The position numbers were made by a program, and so were the translations under genes. The notes under the pieces were generated by a model that saw nothing but the letters and a program-made list of their open reading frames with translations, was not told where the DNA came from and ran no database searches. Positions 1 to 9,120 of a stretch of 40,688 nucleotides of DNA are shown in pieces. How positions within the stretch are numbered: the stretch's first letter is position 1; every line of letters begins with the position of its first letter. Source of the DNA: Gammaproteobacteria bacterium (GTDB lineage: Bacteria > Pseudomonadota > Gammaproteobacteria > Ga0077536); the NCBI GenBank assembly GCA_009692265.1, contig SHZM01000033.1, positions 1 through 40,688 on the forward strand, written 5' to 3'.

Positions 1-42
1 CGCCTGCAACTGGGCCGGCGTCACTAATTGTTTGTCGTTCAT
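1..42 (-). CDS. N-terminus of an unidentified protein, cut by the window edge
   Basis: A leftward reading frame opens with ATG at 42 and runs off the left edge, giving MNDKQLVTPAQLQA. In-frame ATGs at 54, 63 and 66 are also possible before a stop at 79-81. I prefer 42 because a GGTGAT stretch lies a few bases upstream of it. Fourteen residues are too few to name a family. It lies downstream of the EthD-like gene on the same strand, about 170-190 bases away, so the two may be co-transcribed. The gene is real only if the frame continues outside the window. Confidence 0.4.
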   Translation of the reverse strand, partial: MNDKQLVTPAQLQA

Positions 43-85
43 ATCGATCACCATGCCTCGCATCATGACCGAACCCAGCTACCCC

Positions 86-142
86 TTCAGACTCATACTC
101 CGTTGGATTCACGCCCTTTGTTCAGACTCATACCCCATTGGA
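86..142. repeat. Two-copy 22-bp direct repeat
   Basis: TTCAGACTCATACTCCGTTG (start of the copy at 86-107) recurs at 121-142 as TTCAGACTCATACCCCATTG. Over 22 bases 20 match, with starts 35 bases apart. It lies in the gap between the EthD-like gene and the truncated left-edge gene, just upstream of the latter's start. It could be a tandem operator for that gene or a fragment of a dispersed intergenic repeat; the window cannot decide. Confidence 0.7.
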
Positions 143-234
143 CAAGGCCAGTGTTACCAGTTCCTTGAATATCTATGCGTCACTGGGCGGTCCACAGGGA
201 AATCCCAAACCACGCACTCTATTGTTAGGCGACG

Positions 235-561
235 TTATTTGCGCTCGTGTCGTGGCCCGATTTCGCTGAACACCCAGGCACCGGCAGTCTTGCGATTCAA
301 TGCGTCACTCTGCACGCGTTGAGCGCGGGTAGCGTTCAAGCGCTCAAGCACAGTGCTCGGATCATTCGCCTCAACCTCATAAAACGCCAGATACGGTAGC
401 GGGCAGGGCATGCCTTGCTGCGCGGTCAACCTGAAGCGTTGGGCAGAAGTCCAGTCCGTCGTTGCCAGTACTTCGTCCAGGTGCTGTTTCTCATAGTAAT
501 CATTGTATTCATCCTCGCGGCCAGCTGTGGGTTCGGTCAAAACAACAACGATATGTTTCAT
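235..561 (-). CDS. EthD-like small protein, dimeric alpha+beta barrel type
   Basis: The product has 108 residues when started at the ATG at 561, which follows a GGAG eight bases upstream; a longer frame to 612 would cross the hairpin at 597-612 and lacks such a site. It begins MKHIVVVLTEPTAGREDEY and contains a YNDYYEKQHLDEVL stretch followed by a YLAFYEVEA strand. This small beta strand, helix with Tyr/His, then second-half strand layout is typical of EthD/antibiotic-monooxygenase-like dimeric alpha+beta barrels. Members act in aromatic or polyketide oxidation, or as accessory proteins of unknown role. No catalytic claim can be made here. The family call rests on pattern only. Confidence 0.6.
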   Translation of the reverse strand: MKHIVVVLTEPTAGREDEYNDYYEKQHLDEVLATTDWTSAQRFRLTAQQGMPCPLPYLAFYEVEANDPSTVLERLNATRAQRVQSDALNRKTAGAWVFSEIGPRHERK

Positions 562-585
562 GGGGTGCGCTCCGATTTTTGAATT

Positions 586-612
586 AAAAAGTGACCGTGC
601 CGCCGCCGGCAC
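586..612 (-). terminator. Possible rho-independent terminator after guaA
   Basis: Read leftwards, GTGCCG and CGGCAC (607-612 and 597-602) form a perfect 6-bp GC-rich stem with a 4-base loop. Six bases later comes a run of five T (586-590). It lies 94 bases beyond the guaA stop and just before the EthD-like gene. The gap between stem and T-run makes it weaker than a classical terminator. Confidence 0.4.
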
Positions 613-705
613 TATTCGCGGGGTAGCGGCGAGTATTCAGCGGCTGCTTCATCCAAGCGCTCAAACGCCATGGCCCACATTCGTGAGGCTGCTCGCCTAC
701 ACCCC

Positions 706-2286
706 CTACTCCCACTCAATGGTCGCCGGCGGCTTACCTGAAATATCGTAGACCACCCGCGAGACGCCGGGCACTTCGTTGACGATGCGGCGCGAGACTA
801 AATCCAGGAACTCATACGGCAGATGCGCCCACTGCGCGGTCATAAAGTCGATCGTTTCAACCGCGCGTAGCGCGATCACGTGTTCGTAGCGACGCGCATC
901 GCCTTGTACACCGACGGATTTCACGGGGAGGAAGACCGCGAACGCCTGGCTGACCCGATCGTAGAGATCATGGGCGCGCAGCTCATCGATGAAGATCGCA
1001 TCCGCGCGGCGTAGACAATCGGCGTGAGCCTTATCGACCGCGCCGAGAATTCGCACGCCCAGGCCCGGTCCTGGAAACGGATGTCGCTGCACAAGAATCG
1101 GGGGCAGACCAAGTTCCACGCCGATCCTCCGCACTTCATCCTTGAATAGTTCTTTCAGTGGCTCGACTAGTTTTAAGTTCATTTCGGCCGGTAGGCCGCC
1201 CACGTTGTGGTGTGATTTGATTACGTGGGCTTTGCCGGACGCGGCACCGGCCGACTCGATCACGTCGGGATAAATGGTGCCCTGCGCGAGCCAGCGCACT
1301 CCTTCTAGCTTGTTCGCCTCGGCGTCGAAAACTTCGATGAAGACGCGGCCAATTATTTTGCGCTTATGTTCTGGATCAGACACCCGATTAAGGGCCTTTA
1401 GAAATTGGCGCTCCGCATCTACCCGGATAACCTTTACGCCCAAATGTTCCGCGAAAGTCGCCATCACTTCGTCGCCCTCATTCAACCGTAGCAAGCCGTT
1501 ATCGACGAAAATGCAGGTGAGTTGGGTACCGATTGCGCGCTGAAGAAGGGCGGCTACCACCGCAGAGTCGACTCCGCCGGACAATCCGAGTAGCACGTGG
1601 TCGGTGCCCACGTCCGCGCGCACGCGTGCAATCGCATCGTTCACGATATTCGTCGAATTCCAGAGCGCGCGGCAGCCGCAGATCTCGTGGACGAAGCGAT
1701 TCAGGATCGCCACGCCTTGTTTTGTATGGGTTACTTCGGGATGAAATTGCACGGCGTAAAAGCCACGAGCTTCATCGGCCATGCCGGCGACTGACAAGGT
1801 CGCTGTCGAGGCAATGCATTTGAAATCTGGTGGTAAAATCGTAACGTGGTCGCCATGACTCATCCAGACATCGAGCAGACCGTGGCCTTCCGTGTTCGTA
1901 GAATCCTGGATGTCTTTGAATAATCGTGAGTGGCCGCGCGCGCGAACTTGCGCGTAGCCGAACTCCCGCTTGGCGGCAGCTTCAACGACCCCGCCCAATT
2001 GCGTAGCCATTGTCTGCATGCCGTAACAAATCCCAAGCACTGGGATCCCTAGTCCGAAGACAGCCGCGGCAGCTTGTGGACCGTTCAGCGCAGTCACTGA
2101 TTCCGGGCCGCCTGAAAGAATGATCCCTTTGGCACCAAAGGCTCGGATCGCGTCGGACGCCATGTCCCACGGTTTGATCTCGCAGTAGACCTGTGCCTCA
2201 CGCACACGGCGCGCGATCAATTGGGTGTATTGCGCGCCGAAATCTAGGATCAGAATCCGATCTTGATGGATATTTTCGGAATTCAT
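706..2286 (-). CDS. guaA: GMP synthase, glutamine-hydrolysing
   Basis: This enzyme converts XMP, glutamine and ATP to GMP, the last step of guanylate synthesis, in the cytoplasm. The 526 residues match the usual length (525 in E. coli). The N-terminal class I amidotransferase has the nucleophile in GICYGMQ (Cys87) with His182 and Glu184 in FHPEV. The ATP-pyrophosphatase domain has the PP-loop SGGVDS (236-241), and the dimerisation domain ends in PPATIEWE. The start [17 protein letters not shown] aligns with the known N-terminus of the family. It lies 109 bases downstream of guaB on the same strand, so guaBA is a likely operon. A possible terminator follows at 586-612. Confidence 0.98.
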   Translation of the reverse strand: MNSENIHQDRILILDFGAQYTQLIARRVREAQVYCEIKPWDMASDAIRAFGAKGIILSGGPESVTALNGPQAAAAVFGLGIPVLGICYGMQTMATQLGGVVEAAAKREFGYAQVRARGHSRLFKDIQDSTNTEGHGLLDVWMSHGDHVTILPPDFKCIASTATLSVAGMADEARGFYAVQFHPEVTHTKQGVAILNRFVHEICGCRALWNSTNIVNDAIARVRADVGTDHVLLGLSGGVDSAVVAALLQRAIGTQLTCIFVDNGLLRLNEGDEVMATFAEHLGVKVIRVDAERQFLKALNRVSDPEHKRKIIGRVFIEVFDAEANKLEGVRWLAQGTIYPDVIESAGAASGKAHVIKSHHNVGGLPAEMNLKLVEPLKELFKDEVRRIGVELGLPPILVQRHPFPGPGLGVRILGAVDKAHADCLRRADAIFIDELRAHDLYDRVSQAFAVFLPVKSVGVQGDARRYEHVIALRAVETIDFMTAQWAHLPYEFLDLVSRRIVNEVPGVSRVVYDISGKPPATIEWE

Positions 2287-2395
2287 TGGGGTCTACGGAT
2301 TTATCGCGCAGGATAGACGGAACACAACAATAGGATGTGCATCGGCTGAGCAGCTTGCGGGTCGTGGCGCTTCTGAGCGGAGTTCAAGCAGCTAA

Positions 2396-3862
2396 TCAAT
2401 CAACGCGGTAGTTCGGGGCCTCTTTGGTGATCTGGACATCGTGGACATGGCTTTCGCGCATGCTCGCAAAGGTCACCCTCAGGAATTTTGGTTTCGTCCG
2501 CAACTCGGCGATATTCGCGCACCCTGTATACCCCATGGCCGCGCGCAGGCCGCCGACTAACTGATGAACAATCGCGCGCAGCGGTCCCTTGTAGGGCACG
2601 CGGCCTTCGATCCCTTCTGGCACGAGCTTTTCGATCTCGCTGCCCTCTTGAAAATAGCGATCCGACGATCCTTGACGTTGCGACATCGCGCCAAGTGAAC
2701 CCATGCCACGATAAGATTTATACGTGCGTCCTTGATAAAGCTCGACGTCACCTGGTGCTTCTTCAGTGCCCGCGAATAAGCTTCCAAGCATTACCGCATG
2801 GGCACCAGCTACGATAGCTTTGGCGAGATCCCCGGAGTAGCGGATGCCGCCATCGGAGATCAGCGGCACGTCCGTGCCCGCGAGTGCAGCCGCAACTTCA
2901 GACACAGCCGTGATCTGTGGGACACCGACGCCGGTGACAATCCGCGTGGTACAAATTGACCCCGGACCGATTCCGACTTTCACGGCGTCCACGCCCGCTT
3001 CCAGTAGCGCTTTCGCCGCGACACTAGTCGCAATGTTGCCACCGATGATCTGGGTGTCGGGATATTGGTGCTTAATCCACCGTACAGTGTCGAGCACACC
3101 CTTCGAATGTCCGTGCGCGGTGTCCACGACAATGACGTCCACGCCGGCCTCTACCAGCGCGATCACGCGCTCCTGAGTTCCCGGACCGGTGCCAACCGCG
3201 GCACCGACACGCAGGCGTTGGTCGGCATCCTTACACGAATTCGGAAACTCATCCGCCTTCTGGATATCTTTAACGGTGATGAGGCCCTTCAATTCGAATC
3301 GGGCGTTGACCACCAATACTTTCTCGATCCGATGTTTGTGCAAGAGCCCTATCACTTCCGATTTCTCGGCGTTCTCCTTTACCGTGATCAAGCGTGCTTG
3401 CGGAGTCATTACTTCGCGCACCGGATGGCTAAAGCGCGTCTCGAAGCGAAGGTCACGGCTGGTGACGATACCAACCAGCTCACCATTATCGACCACGGGA
3501 ACGCCAGAAATGTGTCGCGCGCGGGTCAGCGCAAGCACTTCGCCAATGCTCATCTCGGGATCGACGGTAATCGGATCGCGAATGACGCCGGCTTCGAATT
3601 TCTTCACCTGCCGCACTTGCGCGGCTTGGTCCGCTGGTGCCATGTTTTTATGGATGATACCGATCCCGCCTTCCTGCGCTAAGGCGATCGCGAGGCGCGC
3701 TTCAGTGACGGTGTCCATGGCCGCCGCGACCAGCGGAACTTGTAACTCGATGGTGCGGGTCAGGCGGGTTCTGAGTTCGACTTCGCGCGGAAGGACCTCG
3801 GAGTGGTCGGGAATCAGGAGAACGTCGTCAAACGTTAATCCATCGCCGGCGATACGTATCAT
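2396..3862 (-). CDS. guaB: Inosine-5'-monophosphate dehydrogenase
   Basis: GuaB oxidises IMP to XMP with NAD+, the committed step to guanine nucleotides. The 488 residues equal the E. coli length. The barrel starts at [18 protein letters not shown] pair of CBS domains (about 93-205) is inserted in it. The catalytic loop [13 protein letters not shown] carries Cys304, and the mobile flap includes SSDRYFQ (399-405). The two CBS domains allow nucleotide-dependent regulation in this family. A promoter with a consensus -10 lies about 32 bases upstream of the ATG, and the gene is divergent from xseA, as in many gammaproteobacteria. Confidence 0.98.
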   Translation of the reverse strand: MIRIAGDGLTFDDVLLIPDHSEVLPREVELRTRLTRTIELQVPLVAAAMDTVTEARLAIALAQEGGIGIIHKNMAPADQAAQVRQVKKFEAGVIRDPITVDPEMSIGEVLALTRARHISGVPVVDNGELVGIVTSRDLRFETRFSHPVREVMTPQARLITVKENAEKSEVIGLLHKHRIEKVLVVNARFELKGLITVKDIQKADEFPNSCKDADQRLRVGAAVGTGPGTQERVIALVEAGVDVIVVDTAHGHSKGVLDTVRWIKHQYPDTQIIGGNIATSVAAKALLEAGVDAVKVGIGPGSICTTRIVTGVGVPQITAVSEVAAALAGTDVPLISDGGIRYSGDLAKAIVAGAHAVMLGSLFAGTEEAPGDVELYQGRTYKSYRGMGSLGAMSQRQGSSDRYFQEGSEIEKLVPEGIEGRVPYKGPLRAIVHQLVGGLRAAMGYTGCANIAELRTKPKFLRVTFASMRESHVHDVQITKEAPNYRVD

Positions 3863-3894
3863 GATGCTTCCGTTGGGGCCCAGGGTGGGCGCGA

Positions 3895-3924
3895 ATTATA
3901 GGCGCTCGGCTGGCTCGGGGTAAA
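3895..3924 (-). promoter_or_regulatory. Sigma70-type promoter of guaBA
   Basis: On the leftward strand a perfect TATAAT lies at 3895-3900, and TTTACC, matching the -35 consensus at four of six positions, lies at 3919-3924 with an 18-base spacer. The bases after the -10 read TCGCGCC. Such a GC-rich discriminator is typical of promoters repressed in the stringent response, as known for guaBA in E. coli. Transcription would start near 3888, leaving a leader of about 25 bases. Confidence 0.6.
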
Positions 3925-3936
3925 CGCAAAACCGTG

Positions 3937-3965
3937 TTCAAAGTGCGAGCCGCACGGTCTAATAT
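3937..3965 (+). promoter_or_regulatory. Possible promoter of xseA
   Basis: TTCAAA (3937-3942) and TAATAT (3960-3965) are separated by 17 bases; each matches four of six consensus positions. The -10 ends five bases before the xseA ATG, and there is no Shine-Dalgarno sequence in front of that ATG. If this promoter is real, the message would be nearly leaderless. Confidence 0.3.
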
Positions 3966-3970
3966 CCGCC

Positions 3971-5308
3971 ATGACCACTTCTCCCCGCGACATTTTGACT
4001 GTCTCCCGCTTGAATCGGACGGTTCGCACAGCCCTGGAAGGCCAAGTCGGCGCGGTTTGGGTTGAGGGCGAAATTTCAAATCTTGCCAGACCTAGCTCCG
4101 GACATTGGTATTTCTCGCTGAAAGATGCCAACGCCCAAGTTCGCTGCGCCATGTTCCGAACGCGCAATGAGGGGCTTGCCTTTGTTCCCGTAAACGGCTC
4201 TCAGGTGCTCATAGCGGCTCGCGTCTCGCTGTACGAACCGCGCGGAGAATTTCAATTGATAGTCGAACAGCTGGAACCTGCGGGTGAAGGCCTGTTACGC
4301 CTGAAATTCGAAGCGCTTAAACAGCGCCTGGCCCAGGCCGGTATGTTCGCATCGGAGCACAAGCGGGCGCTGCCGCGTTGGCCACACACCCTAGGGGTCA
4401 TAACCTCGGCCACCGGCGCTGCGTTACGGGACATCCTGCAAGTGCTCCGACATCGCAATCCGTCGCTTCCAGTGATCCTATATCCCAGTCCGGTGCAAGG
4501 GGCAGCCGCGATCCCGGCACTGGTGGACGCGATTGAAACCGCTAACCGGCGCAATGAGTGCGCGGTACTGATCCTCGCGCGCGGCGGTGGCTCGCTGGAA
4601 GACTTGTGGGCGTTTAATGAAGAAGCAGTGGTTCGCGCGATCTATCACTCGAAGATCCCGATAGTGTCGGGAATTGGCCATGAAATCGACTTCACGTTAG
4701 CTGATTTCGTGGCCGACGTGCGGGCACCGACACCCTCCGCGGCGGCCGCGCTGTGCACACCAGAGGCTACTGAAGTCGTGGGTCTACTGCTTCAGTTTGA
4801 GCGGCGCATCGTCCGCAACATGGAGGTCTCCCTGCAGCGCCTAAAAATTCGCGAGCAACACGCGGCCCGTCGCCTAGTCCATCCGGGTCGTCGCATTGAG
4901 CAGCATCATCAGCGACTCGACGAGCTACAACGGCGGCTGCCGCAGGAGATCAACAAATTGCTGCTCCTGAAGCGCGCCCGTTTGCAGGCCATGATTTCGG
5001 ATTTAATCAATCACAATCCGGGCCCCCAGCTCGCACACGCGGGAGAACGCGCTCGCCTGCTGTCACATCGCTTGCCAGCCGCGATGGCCACTGGACTCTC
5101 ACGCTGGCAGAACCGCGCGGCTCTGGCACTGCAAACCTTGAATACGGTGAGTCCAACCGCGACCTTGGCGCGCGGCTACGCGATCGTAACCGACACTCGT
5201 GGCCAGATTGCACGCGATGCCAGCTTACTCAGGGTTGGCGAGCAGGTTGTCACCCAGCTCGCGGCCGGGAAATTCACGAGCCGAGTGGACGAAACCGATC
5301 CGGTCTGA
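3971..5308 (+). CDS. xseA: Exodeoxyribonuclease VII large subunit
   Basis: XseA is the catalytic subunit of the single-strand-specific exonuclease VII, which works with several copies of XseB in repair. It has 445 residues (456 in E. coli). An N-terminal OB-fold (about 8-105) begins ILTVSRLNRTVR and includes GHWYFSLKDA. The nuclease domain has Asp154 in GAALRDILQ, Arg204 in ARGGGSLEDL, and His237 and Asp240 in GIGHEIDFT, which match the four residues reported as catalytic in E. coli. A helical XseB-binding region follows. xseB is not in the window. The gene faces ydcF tail to tail with only ten bases between the stops. Confidence 0.97.
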   Translation: MTTSPRDILTVSRLNRTVRTALEGQVGAVWVEGEISNLARPSSGHWYFSLKDANAQVRCAMFRTRNEGLAFVPVNGSQVLIAARVSLYEPRGEFQLIVEQLEPAGEGLLRLKFEALKQRLAQAGMFASEHKRALPRWPHTLGVITSATGAALRDILQVLRHRNPSLPVILYPSPVQGAAAIPALVDAIETANRRNECAVLILARGGGSLEDLWAFNEEAVVRAIYHSKIPIVSGIGHEIDFTLADFVADVRAPTPSAAAALCTPEATEVVGLLLQFERRIVRNMEVSLQRLKIREQHAARRLVHPGRRIEQHHQRLDELQRRLPQEINKLLLLKRARLQAMISDLINHNPGPQLAHAGERARLLSHRLPAAMATGLSRWQNRAALALQTLNTVSPTATLARGYAIVTDTRGQIARDASLLRVGEQVVTQLAAGKFTSRVDETDPV

Positions 5309-5318
5309 AGTCGCTCCT

Positions 5319-6143
5319 TCAAGGCGGCGCGGTGGGCGGAACGTGGTTGACCTTGTAGTCCACCACACTCTCGGAATTCGCGCCGTGATAGCGCCAGTGA
5401 TACCAAAATATTCCCAGGTATTCGTGCAGCGCCGCGTGGGATTGCGTCAAACCACCTGTAGTCGGCACAAAAGCAAAAATCGTGTAAGCGCGCGGCCCAA
5501 AGTCTGTCGTGAAATCGGTAGGCGCTGGCAACACCTCGAAGCCCGCCTGTGCAAACATCCTCTTGGAGCGAACCATATGCAGCGCGTTGGTGACGAGGAT
5601 GATTCTCCGTTCCGAGAGCAATTGTCGTGCATACATGGCGTTTTCCGCGGTATTGCGACTGCTCGTCTCCACCCACCGAACTGGGGTATTAAAATCCTCG
5701 CGCATGACGTCTAACATCAGCATGCCTTCGGCCGCGCGACTACCACCCGACACATCGCCACCGATCAATGCAATCGGGAGTTGTAGATGTGCGGCGAGAT
5801 ACGCTCCGTAGCGCAGGCGTGTCAATGTGCGTGAATGTACGGTGTCACGGTACCTGTATTCCGGAGCGTCGGCGTAACGACCTCCACCTAGGATGACAAT
5901 CGCGCTCGCTGCTTGCGGGCCCTTCGCGAGATCAAAAGGAGGGAAGTTCTCTAACGGTCGCGCCAGCTCAGTGCTTACGATTGGAAGTGCGAGTAGCACC
6001 AGCGAGCCGAACGCGACGCCAAAAAGTGCGCTGCCCGTAGGTCGCCAACGTCGGCGTATGACTAGCGCGGCGGCGATTGCGAGCAGATTCGCGGTCGGCG
6101 GCAGCACCAGTGTCTTAATCAAAGAAACCCACAGAATATCCAT
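5319..6143 (-). CDS. YdcF/ElyC/SanA-family (DUF218) inner-membrane protein
   Basis: The product has 274 residues. Two hydrophobic helices (about 8-29 and 37-58) precede a DUF218 domain with the motif IVILGGGR (82-89), a TLTRLRYGAYLA helix, IALIGGD, a SRNTAENA stretch and LVTNALHMVRSKRMF. This layout is that of ElyC, which in E. coli affects lipid carrier use and peptidoglycan synthesis; SanA relatives act on envelope permeability. It lies 108 bases downstream of lipA on the same strand, so it may have its own promoter. Assignment to ElyC rather than another DUF218 subgroup is not certain. Confidence 0.85.
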   Translation of the reverse strand: MDILWVSLIKTLVLPPTANLLAIAAALVIRRRWRPTGSALFGVAFGSLVLLALPIVSTELARPLENFPPFDLAKGPQAASAIVILGGGRYADAPEYRYRDTVHSRTLTRLRYGAYLAAHLQLPIALIGGDVSGGSRAAEGMLMLDVMREDFNTPVRWVETSSRNTAENAMYARQLLSERRIILVTNALHMVRSKRMFAQAGFEVLPAPTDFTTDFGPRAYTIFAFVPTTGGLTQSHAALHEYLGIFWYHWRYHGANSESVVDYKVNHVPPTAPP

Positions 6144-6251
6144 GTGCTGGCCTGTACGGACTATGGCTAAACGACGAACCCGGGCCCAATTCCCATGTCA
6201 GCGCGCATTGGCGTTGGGCTCGGCAAAGAATTTGTTCGCGGAGATCGAAGT

Positions 6252-7217
6252 TCAGGAAATGGATTCACCAGCGGCTTGCCGATCAGCGTGATAGGACGAG
6301 CGCACCATCGGTCCGCTCGCCACATTGTCAAAGCCGATCGCCCGAGCAACGACGGCTAACGCGTCAAATTCTGCAGGCGGCACAAACCGCGCGACCGGCA
6401 AGTGTGCGCGGCTCGGTTGCAGGTACTGCCCGATAGTGATGCGGTCGCAGCCATGGGCGCGTAAATCACGCAACACTGCTTCGACCTCATCGTTCGATTC
6501 GCCTAAACCCAACATGACCCCCGATTTAGTTGGCACCGTTGGGGCCCGCGCCTTAAAGCGTCGAATAAGTTCCAACGACCAGGCGTAATCCGCCCCCGGT
6601 CGCACTTGGCGATAAAGCCTCGGCACGCTTTCCAGATTATGATTAAAGACGTCGGGTGGCGCGCTCAACAAACCCTCCAGCGCGACTTCCATGCGACCGC
6701 GAAAATCCGGCACCAGGATTTCGATTTGAATTGCGGGTTGGGCTGCTCGCACAGCGCTGACGCAGGCGGCGAAATGGCTCGCGCCACCGTCGCGGAGATC
6801 ATCGCGATCAACCGACGTGATCACGACATAGCGCAGATCCATCGCACGCACCGCTTCGGCCACATGCGCCGGCTCTTCGGGATCGAGCGGCAGCGGTCGG
6901 CCATGTGCCACATCACAAAACGGGCAACGTCGAGTACACAATGCACCCATGATCATGAATGTCGCCGTGCCGTGCGCAAAGCACTCGCCCAGGTTTGGAC
7001 ACGACGCTTCTTCGCACACGGTGTGCAGTTTTTTCTCGCGGAGTAATTGCTTGAGCGCAATAACCTTCGGATCGGTCGGCGCCTTGGCGCGAATCCAGGC
7101 GGGCTTGCGCGGTAAGGGACCGATCGTCGCCTCCACCTTCACTGGAATCTTTGCCACCTTTGCGCTGCCGCGTTGCGCACGCGAAATTGGAGATGGATCG
7201 ATCGGGGTTATGCTCAT
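6252..7217 (-). CDS. lipA: Lipoyl synthase
   Basis: LipA is a radical-SAM enzyme that inserts two sulfur atoms into octanoyl chains carried on lipoyl domains. Its 321 residues equal the E. coli length. The auxiliary cluster ligands are Cys68, Cys73 and Cys79 in [12 protein letters not shown]. The radical-SAM triad is Cys94, Cys98 and Cys101 in CTRRCPFC. The conserved serine lies in [11 protein letters not shown] near the C-terminus. The ATG overlaps the lipB stop (ATGA), which indicates translational coupling. Confidence 0.98.
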   Translation of the reverse strand: MSITPIDPSPISRAQRGSAKVAKIPVKVEATIGPLPRKPAWIRAKAPTDPKVIALKQLLREKKLHTVCEEASCPNLGECFAHGTATFMIMGALCTRRCPFCDVAHGRPLPLDPEEPAHVAEAVRAMDLRYVVITSVDRDDLRDGGASHFAACVSAVRAAQPAIQIEILVPDFRGRMEVALEGLLSAPPDVFNHNLESVPRLYRQVRPGADYAWSLELIRRFKARAPTVPTKSGVMLGLGESNDEVEAVLRDLRAHGCDRITIGQYLQPSRAHLPVARFVPPAEFDALAVVARAIGFDNVASGPMVRSSYHADRQAAGESIS

Positions 7218-7888
7218 AGGAGTGACTTCGCTGGTAGGCAGTTATTATCGGCTGGTACGAGGCGGCTTGCACTGAGGGGATAGAGGGAATCGATCAAGGC
7301 TGTCGCCAGGGCTTCACCGAGCTGCTCCAGGGGAACTAAAATCCCAAGCGCCGCTAAACTAGTGACCGTTAGTCCCGGATAGCCGCAAGGGTTGATACGG
7401 GTGAAGGGCTCAAGATCCATCGCGACATTGAGCGCAACCCCATGGTATGAATAGCCTTGCCGAATGCGCAGCCCCAGCGCCGCCACTTTTGCCGGCCCCA
7501 CATACACGCCAGGCGCACCCGCGCGCCGGTCACCGGTCACCCCTAGGCCCGCTAAGACCGCAATGACACTGTCTTCGATTCGCCGCACCAATTCGCGAGG
7601 TCCGATCCCTAAGCGTTTTAGATCGAGTAGTAGATACGCGATCAACTGCCCGGGCCCGTGGTAGGTGACCTGACCACCCCGATCGGTCTCAAGCACGGGG
7701 ATCGTACCCGGTGCCAATAAGTGCTCACGTTTACCCGCGAGGCCCAAGGTATACACGGGGGGATGTTGCAACAGCCAGATCTCGTCCACCGTCGTCGGCT
7801 CACGGGTGGCGACGAATTCGCGCATCTGCGTCCATGTCGTCAGGTAATCGACAATACCCAATGCTTTAACCGAGGCAGTCATCGTCAT
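7214..7888 (-). CDS. lipB: Octanoyl-[acyl-carrier-protein]:protein octanoyltransferase
   Basis: LipB moves the octanoyl group from acyl carrier protein to lipoyl domains, making the substrate of LipA. It has 224 residues. The signature [14 protein letters not shown] starts at 69. The catalytic pair is Lys134 (GPAKVAALG) and Cys168 (INPCGYPGL). The start ATG overlaps the ybeD stop as ATGA, and the end overlaps lipA in the same way, so ybeD, lipB and lipA are translated as a chain. An in-frame ATG two codons later is also possible. Confidence 0.98.
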   Translation of the reverse strand: MTMTASVKALGIVDYLTTWTQMREFVATREPTTVDEIWLLQHPPVYTLGLAGKREHLLAPGTIPVLETDRGGQVTYHGPGQLIAYLLLDLKRLGIGPRELVRRIEDSVIAVLAGLGVTGDRRAGAPGVYVGPAKVAALGLRIRQGYSYHGVALNVAMDLEPFTRINPCGYPGLTVTSLAALGILVPLEQLGEALATALIDSLYPLSASRLVPADNNCLPAKSLL

Positions 7889-8154
7889 AACACCATGAGT
7901 ATCCGTGCGTGCGCGCTTAATTCGCGATACAGCCCGTCGAGCTGCTCTCGGCTATGCGCTTGAATGGTTACGGTGACCGCAAGGTAATTCCCTTGCATGC
8001 TGGGTCGGCACTGCACTGCATCCTCGCTCAAAGCCTCGACATGCCTTCGTACAATTCCAACGACCAATGCATCGAAGTCAGACGCCGCGCGTCCCATCAC
8101 CTTCAGCGGGAAATCGCACGGAAACTTGAGCAATGAATGGTCTGCGACAGGCAT
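7885..8154 (-). CDS. ybeD: DUF493 family protein YbeD
   Basis: A small cytoplasmic protein of 89 residues from the ATG at 8154, chosen because GTGAGGAG lies six bases before it and because the N-terminus then matches the E. coli protein (87 residues); an upstream in-frame start at 8175 would add seven residues. It contains [13 protein letters not shown], then the [17 protein letters not shown] strand pair, and ends ARILMVL. YbeD has an ACT-like fold and is almost always next to lipB; its role is unknown, though a link to lipoate synthesis is often inferred. Its stop overlaps the lipB start. Confidence 0.93.
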   Translation of the reverse strand: MPVADHSLLKFPCDFPLKVMGRAASDFDALVVGIVRRHVEALSEDAVQCRPSMQGNYLAVTVTIQAHSREQLDGLYRELSAHARILMVL

Positions 8155-8185
8155 AACTTTCTCCTCACCGTCCAACCGGTTGCAG

Positions 8186-8947
8186 TTAGCGGTGGACTAC
8201 CCGCACGACTGGGTTAGTCGGATGGCGCAAACTAGCAAGCACGATGTAATCGTAGCGCGACGTCGCCGCCAGCGCCGCCTCCGCGACCTGGACGGCCTGC
8301 CGCTCCAATGCAAGGTCGTCGACCATGTTGATAAGTGGGATTACGCGGGCGCTACCGACGCCTCGTAACGCGCCATCTGGACTGCTCAGTAGCCGCGCCA
8401 AGTGGGCCGGTCGCAAGATCTCCCCGAGCTGCAAACCCGTGATTACGGCAACCTGTTCTGGACGGTGTGCGATTCGCTCGCTCAACAATTCGCCAAGTGC
8501 ATGGATCGAGCATACCGGAATTACCGTCTCAACCTTCGGTGGCAGGGCCGGCTCATGTGCGGCCGGTGCTTTGAGAATTCGGCTTCGTGCACCGTCCGCT
8601 TTCACCAGCAGGAGACCGAACCCACCAGCAGCCTGCAGGGCAGCGAGTTCGTCGAAATCAACTCCCAGGTGACGACCCGGTAGCGAGCACGGCTTAGCGA
8701 ACGCAACGACACGATGACGCTCGCTCCGCGCGGCGACGCCTGCGAGTAACGCCGCGCCGGTGGCCACGACTGAGGCCGCGTGCAAAGCCTGCGGGAAGTG
8801 CTCGATGTGCGCGGTAGCGGTAATTCCAACTCGCCCCCGATGTGCTCCCGCGAGGCGGTATAGCGTGCTCTTTTTGCCGCCGGCACCAACACAGCAAACC
8901 ACGCCAGAAGTAGCGCCGAGAAGCTCAACGAGCTCAAGGTTCGTCAT
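8186..8947 (-). CDS. yqeC: Putative selenium cofactor biosynthesis protein YqeC
   Basis: The product has 253 residues from the ATG at 8947; a GTG-initiated extension to 9052 is possible, and neither start has a clear Shine-Dalgarno sequence. It has a P-loop-like GAGGKKSTLYRLAG near the N-terminus, ITATAHIEHFP, then LLVKADGARSRILKAPAAHE, the hallmark of the YqeC family, and PLINMVDD in the position of the G-protein NKxD motif. YqeC is associated with selenium-dependent molybdenum hydroxylases. No such hydroxylase, yqeB or selD lies in the window. The stop is 31 bases upstream of ybeD, so it appears to lead the ybeD-lipB-lipA chain. The family call is firm; the function here is inferred. Confidence 0.82.
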   Translation of the reverse strand: MTNLELVELLGATSGVVCCVGAGGKKSTLYRLAGAHRGRVGITATAHIEHFPQALHAASVVATGAALLAGVAARSERHRVVAFAKPCSLPGRHLGVDFDELAALQAAGGFGLLLVKADGARSRILKAPAAHEPALPPKVETVIPVCSIHALGELLSERIAHRPEQVAVITGLQLGEILRPAHLARLLSSPDGALRGVGSARVIPLINMVDDLALERQAVQVAEAALAATSRYDYIVLASLRHPTNPVVRVVHR

Positions 8948-9019
8948 CGTCGCTGGAGAAACGATGGTAATAGCCGCCAGATTTTCGCGACGAAAATAAG
9001 CAAGCCCATGCCGGCCCCG

Positions 9020-9048
9020 GTGAAACTCCCGAAGAGGCGCTTTAGAAT
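9020..9048 (+). promoter_or_regulatory. Possible promoter for the 48-codon gene at 9121
   Basis: GTGAAA (9020-9025, four of six -35 matches) and TAGAAT (9043-9048, five of six -10 matches) are 17 bases apart. They lie in the gap between divergent yqeC and the small membrane protein gene, giving a leader of about 65 bases. Confidence 0.35.
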
Positions 9049-9120
9049 GCACTTTGTCCGGGCAACGCTTCTTGCGGGAAGCCTGAAGCCGGGTGCCTCA
9101 AAACCCAAGGGAGATTCGCG

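Noticed and set aside
32..322. 96-codon rightward ORF
   Set aside because: It crosses the direct repeat and the end of the EthD-like gene, has no ribosome site and no protein-like pattern.
3065..3923. Long rightward ORFs (205 and 244 codons) antisense to guaB
   Set aside because: guaB is certain on the other strand; these frames are open because of its codon bias and match nothing.
5176..5676. 166-codon leftward ORF across the xseA/ydcF junction
   Set aside because: It overlaps the well-supported ends of both genes in other frames.
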